Shown: piece by piece, positions 63,601 to 64,000 of the stretch
Position numbering within the stretch: position 1 is the stretch's first letter
Layout: the number at the start of each line of letters is the position of its first letter
Origin: Micromonospora rhizosphaerae
Lineage (GTDB): Bacteria > Actinomycetota > Actinomycetes > Mycobacteriales > Micromonosporaceae
Assembly (NCBI RefSeq): GCF_900091465.1
Contig: NZ_FMHV01000002.1
Coordinates: 3,348,001 to 3,412,000, forward strand
Direction of reading: 5' to 3'
DNA length: 64,000 nt
Made by a program: the position numbers and the translations under genes
Notes under the pieces: model-generated
The model's database searches: none
What the model saw: only the letters and a program-made list of their open reading frames with translations
Told to the model about the DNA's origin: nothing

Positions 63601-64000
63601 CCCGCCGGTACGCCCACCGGATCGTACGACGCGCCGATCACCTTCACCGCCAGCAGCGGCGAACGGGTCAGCGGGGCGCTGACCGTCAACGTCTACCCGA
63701 AGACCAGCACCACCAACGTCGCCCTCGCCGCGAACGGTGCGACGGCAACGGCGTCGAGCACTGAGGAGGAGCTTGGGCAGTTCACCCCCGATCACGCCAT
63801 TGACGGAGATGCCTCCACCCGCTGGTCGTCGAACCACACGGACAACGAGTGGCTGCGGGTGGAGCTGAAGCAACCCCAGCGGATCGGCAAGATCGTGCTG
63901 CGCTGGGAGGCGGCCTACGGCAAGGCGTACCGGATCGAAACCTCGCCGGACGGCACGACCTGGACTGCCGCGGCGGCCGTGACGGCGGGGGACGGGGGCG
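60688..64000 (+). CDS. Secreted GH84-like beta-N-acetylglucosaminidase (3' end outside the window)
   Basis: It starts at ATG 60688 after AAAGGGAG and is open to the window end (1104 codons). A signal peptide (LGLGVSAAIAVASPVLLAVA) ends near residue 35. The GH20b-like N-domain (RIWPTPQSVQ to YAAQTLRQLL) leads into the GH84 barrel: RGVIEGFYGQPWSQQDRLSQ, YVYSPKDDPYLR and FAIPLDDISY, whose Asp-Asp pair is the catalytic dyad. After a helical region come an F5/8-type carbohydrate-binding domain (SVGVDLGSVAEIGKIDLYMS), a NEW3-like beta domain and a second F5/8 domain (DHAIDGDASTRWSS). It probably trims GlcNAc from glycans outside the cell. Confidence 0.88.
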   Translation, partial: MPRFGTRPLGLGVSAAIAVASPVLLAVAPAPVSAAPVSVPRIWPTPQSVQDRQDQVPVTPNVALVTGAQTDPSAVDVVRQVLAEADVTRVVTVSDTQPAPDNGLVIYIGGPSENGASDQALERIGIATDAAGLPRGGYVLGVGKDADGKAKAVLDGVDPTGTFYAAQTLRQLLVAHPGRHMFPAVAVRDWPGMPLRGVIEGFYGQPWSQQDRLSQLEFYGRTKQNIYVYSPKDDPYLRSQWRQAYPPDKLSPIRQLVATAERNHVAFTYALSPGLSVCYSSDTDEQALVDKFQSLWDVGVRSFAIPLDDISYTNWNCPQDAAKFGTGGGAAGQAQAFLLNRVQRDFIATHPGAERLQTVPTEYADVNDSAYKSALRGTLDPEIIVEWTGVGVVAPVITTEQANSARQVFDHDILVWDNYPVNDYVTNRLLLGPYVGREPGIQEHLVGITANPMIQAEASKIAEFTSAAFLWNPATYDPATAWIAALQDLGGTAWPALRVFAENNYSSNIDPVESPRLTPLIDEFWSAYQSGSGLDAAAASIADYFGEMAAAPATLRSELHNAAFLDEVEPWLNKLGLYGQAGQRAVLMLLAQRAGDGTTAWAQRQAFDAVRRQAAAVSQSVAPNVMPPFLERAAATSDRWLGTGEGRASGTTSMGQWQANSPANMVDGDLSTYYWSNRAANPGDSVGVDLGSVAEIGKIDLYMSKPTSPTDYVRRGVLEFSADGSTWTPIASYVDQPEIHATVPAGTRARYVRMRATAAQGTWVVVREFEVALVGGTTLTASGAPAAAAGSSLGEAVDGDAGSAYVAGRKPQSGESLQVLLSQSRPLDQVVVLQSGSSVATAAVQVRSSDGSWATIGELSGGYTQLSAGGVKTDAIRLAWREGSPAPQINELIPWFADAPLADLSVAPATADAEAGGQPATAAVHLAATRAVNVAGTLTVTTPAGLVAQPASQAITLLRGQDQSITVKVTAPAGTPTGSYDAPITFTASSGERVSGALTVNVYPKTSTTNVALAANGATATASSTEEELGQFTPDHAIDGDASTRWSSNHTDNEWLRVELKQPQRIGKIVLRWEAAYGKAYRIETSPDGTTWTAAAAVTAGDGG

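Noticed and set aside
1..64000. tRNA, rRNA, riboswitch or CRISPR array
   Set aside because: Scanning by eye I found no cloverleaf, rRNA segment, conserved riboswitch core or regularly spaced repeat; weak candidates cannot be excluded without a covariance-model search.

Overview
The window is high-GC actinomycete DNA (GTG starts, strongly GC-biased third positions, long antisense shadow frames). The insertion sequences, a Micromonospora-type serine recombinase remnant and an arsenate reductase remnant with the look of the actinobacterial arsenate-mycothiol transferase suggest Micromonosporaceae; this is inference, since no rRNA or tRNA gene is present to anchor it.

Almost everything from 1 to about 56.5 kb reads as an accessory island dense in anti-phage and anti-plasmid genes and broken mobile DNA. 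From the left: (i) a minus-strand operon of a DUF6361-like gene, a two-HKD phospholipase-D-like gene and a helicase cut off by the window edge (1-4058); (ii) a Phd/YefM-like antitoxin domain fused to an HhH-GPD-like domain, with a TGTACA palindrome upstream (4313-5287); (iii) a solitary OLD-type ATPase/TOPRIM nuclease (5583-7901); (iv) a von Willebrand A protein divergent from an ADP-ribosylglycohydrolase/tyrosine-phosphatase fusion (9747-12790); (v) a SNF2 helicase translationally coupled to a 1498-residue sacsin/Hsp90-type ATPase (12978-20503); (vi) a membrane pentapeptide-repeat-like protein; (vii) a scar zone with decayed recombinase, arsenate reductase and alcohol-dehydrogenase-like genes around a HIRAN protein (22.4-25.4 kb).

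The centrepiece is a six-gene plus-strand operon (25604-34818): an unknown coiled-coil protein, a RecB/Cas4-like nuclease with the four-cysteine iron-sulfur pattern, an unknown 494-residue protein, a compact SF1 helicase, SbcD and SbcC. It has the parts list of a DNA-end resection machine (compare archaeal HerA-NurA-Mre11-Rad50 and bacterial AddAB) and I recognise it as no named defence system; it is my best candidate for something undescribed.

From 34974 to 39475 lie an IS5-family element (3-bp TAA duplication) and an IS3-family element split by an IS30-family element (TTG duplication). Next come an AlbA_2/Schlafen-type protein, a decayed two-gene module, and a complete type I Wadjet locus jetABCD on the minus strand (42502-49237) in which jetC is split by a one-base frame change.

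Divergent from Wadjet is a CBASS locus (49658-56487): CD-NTase 1, Cap2 (E2-E1), Cap5 (HNH-SAVED), a second CD-NTase, and a stand-alone E2 whose 3' end is interrupted by another IS5-family element; precise excision would restore a 224-codon frame. A 32-bp perfect palindrome lies between cap2 and cap5. The right end (56800-64000) changes character to secreted carbohydrate hydrolases, a GH106-like rhamnosidase and a partial GH84-like N-acetylglucosaminidase, probably ordinary chromosome beyond the island.
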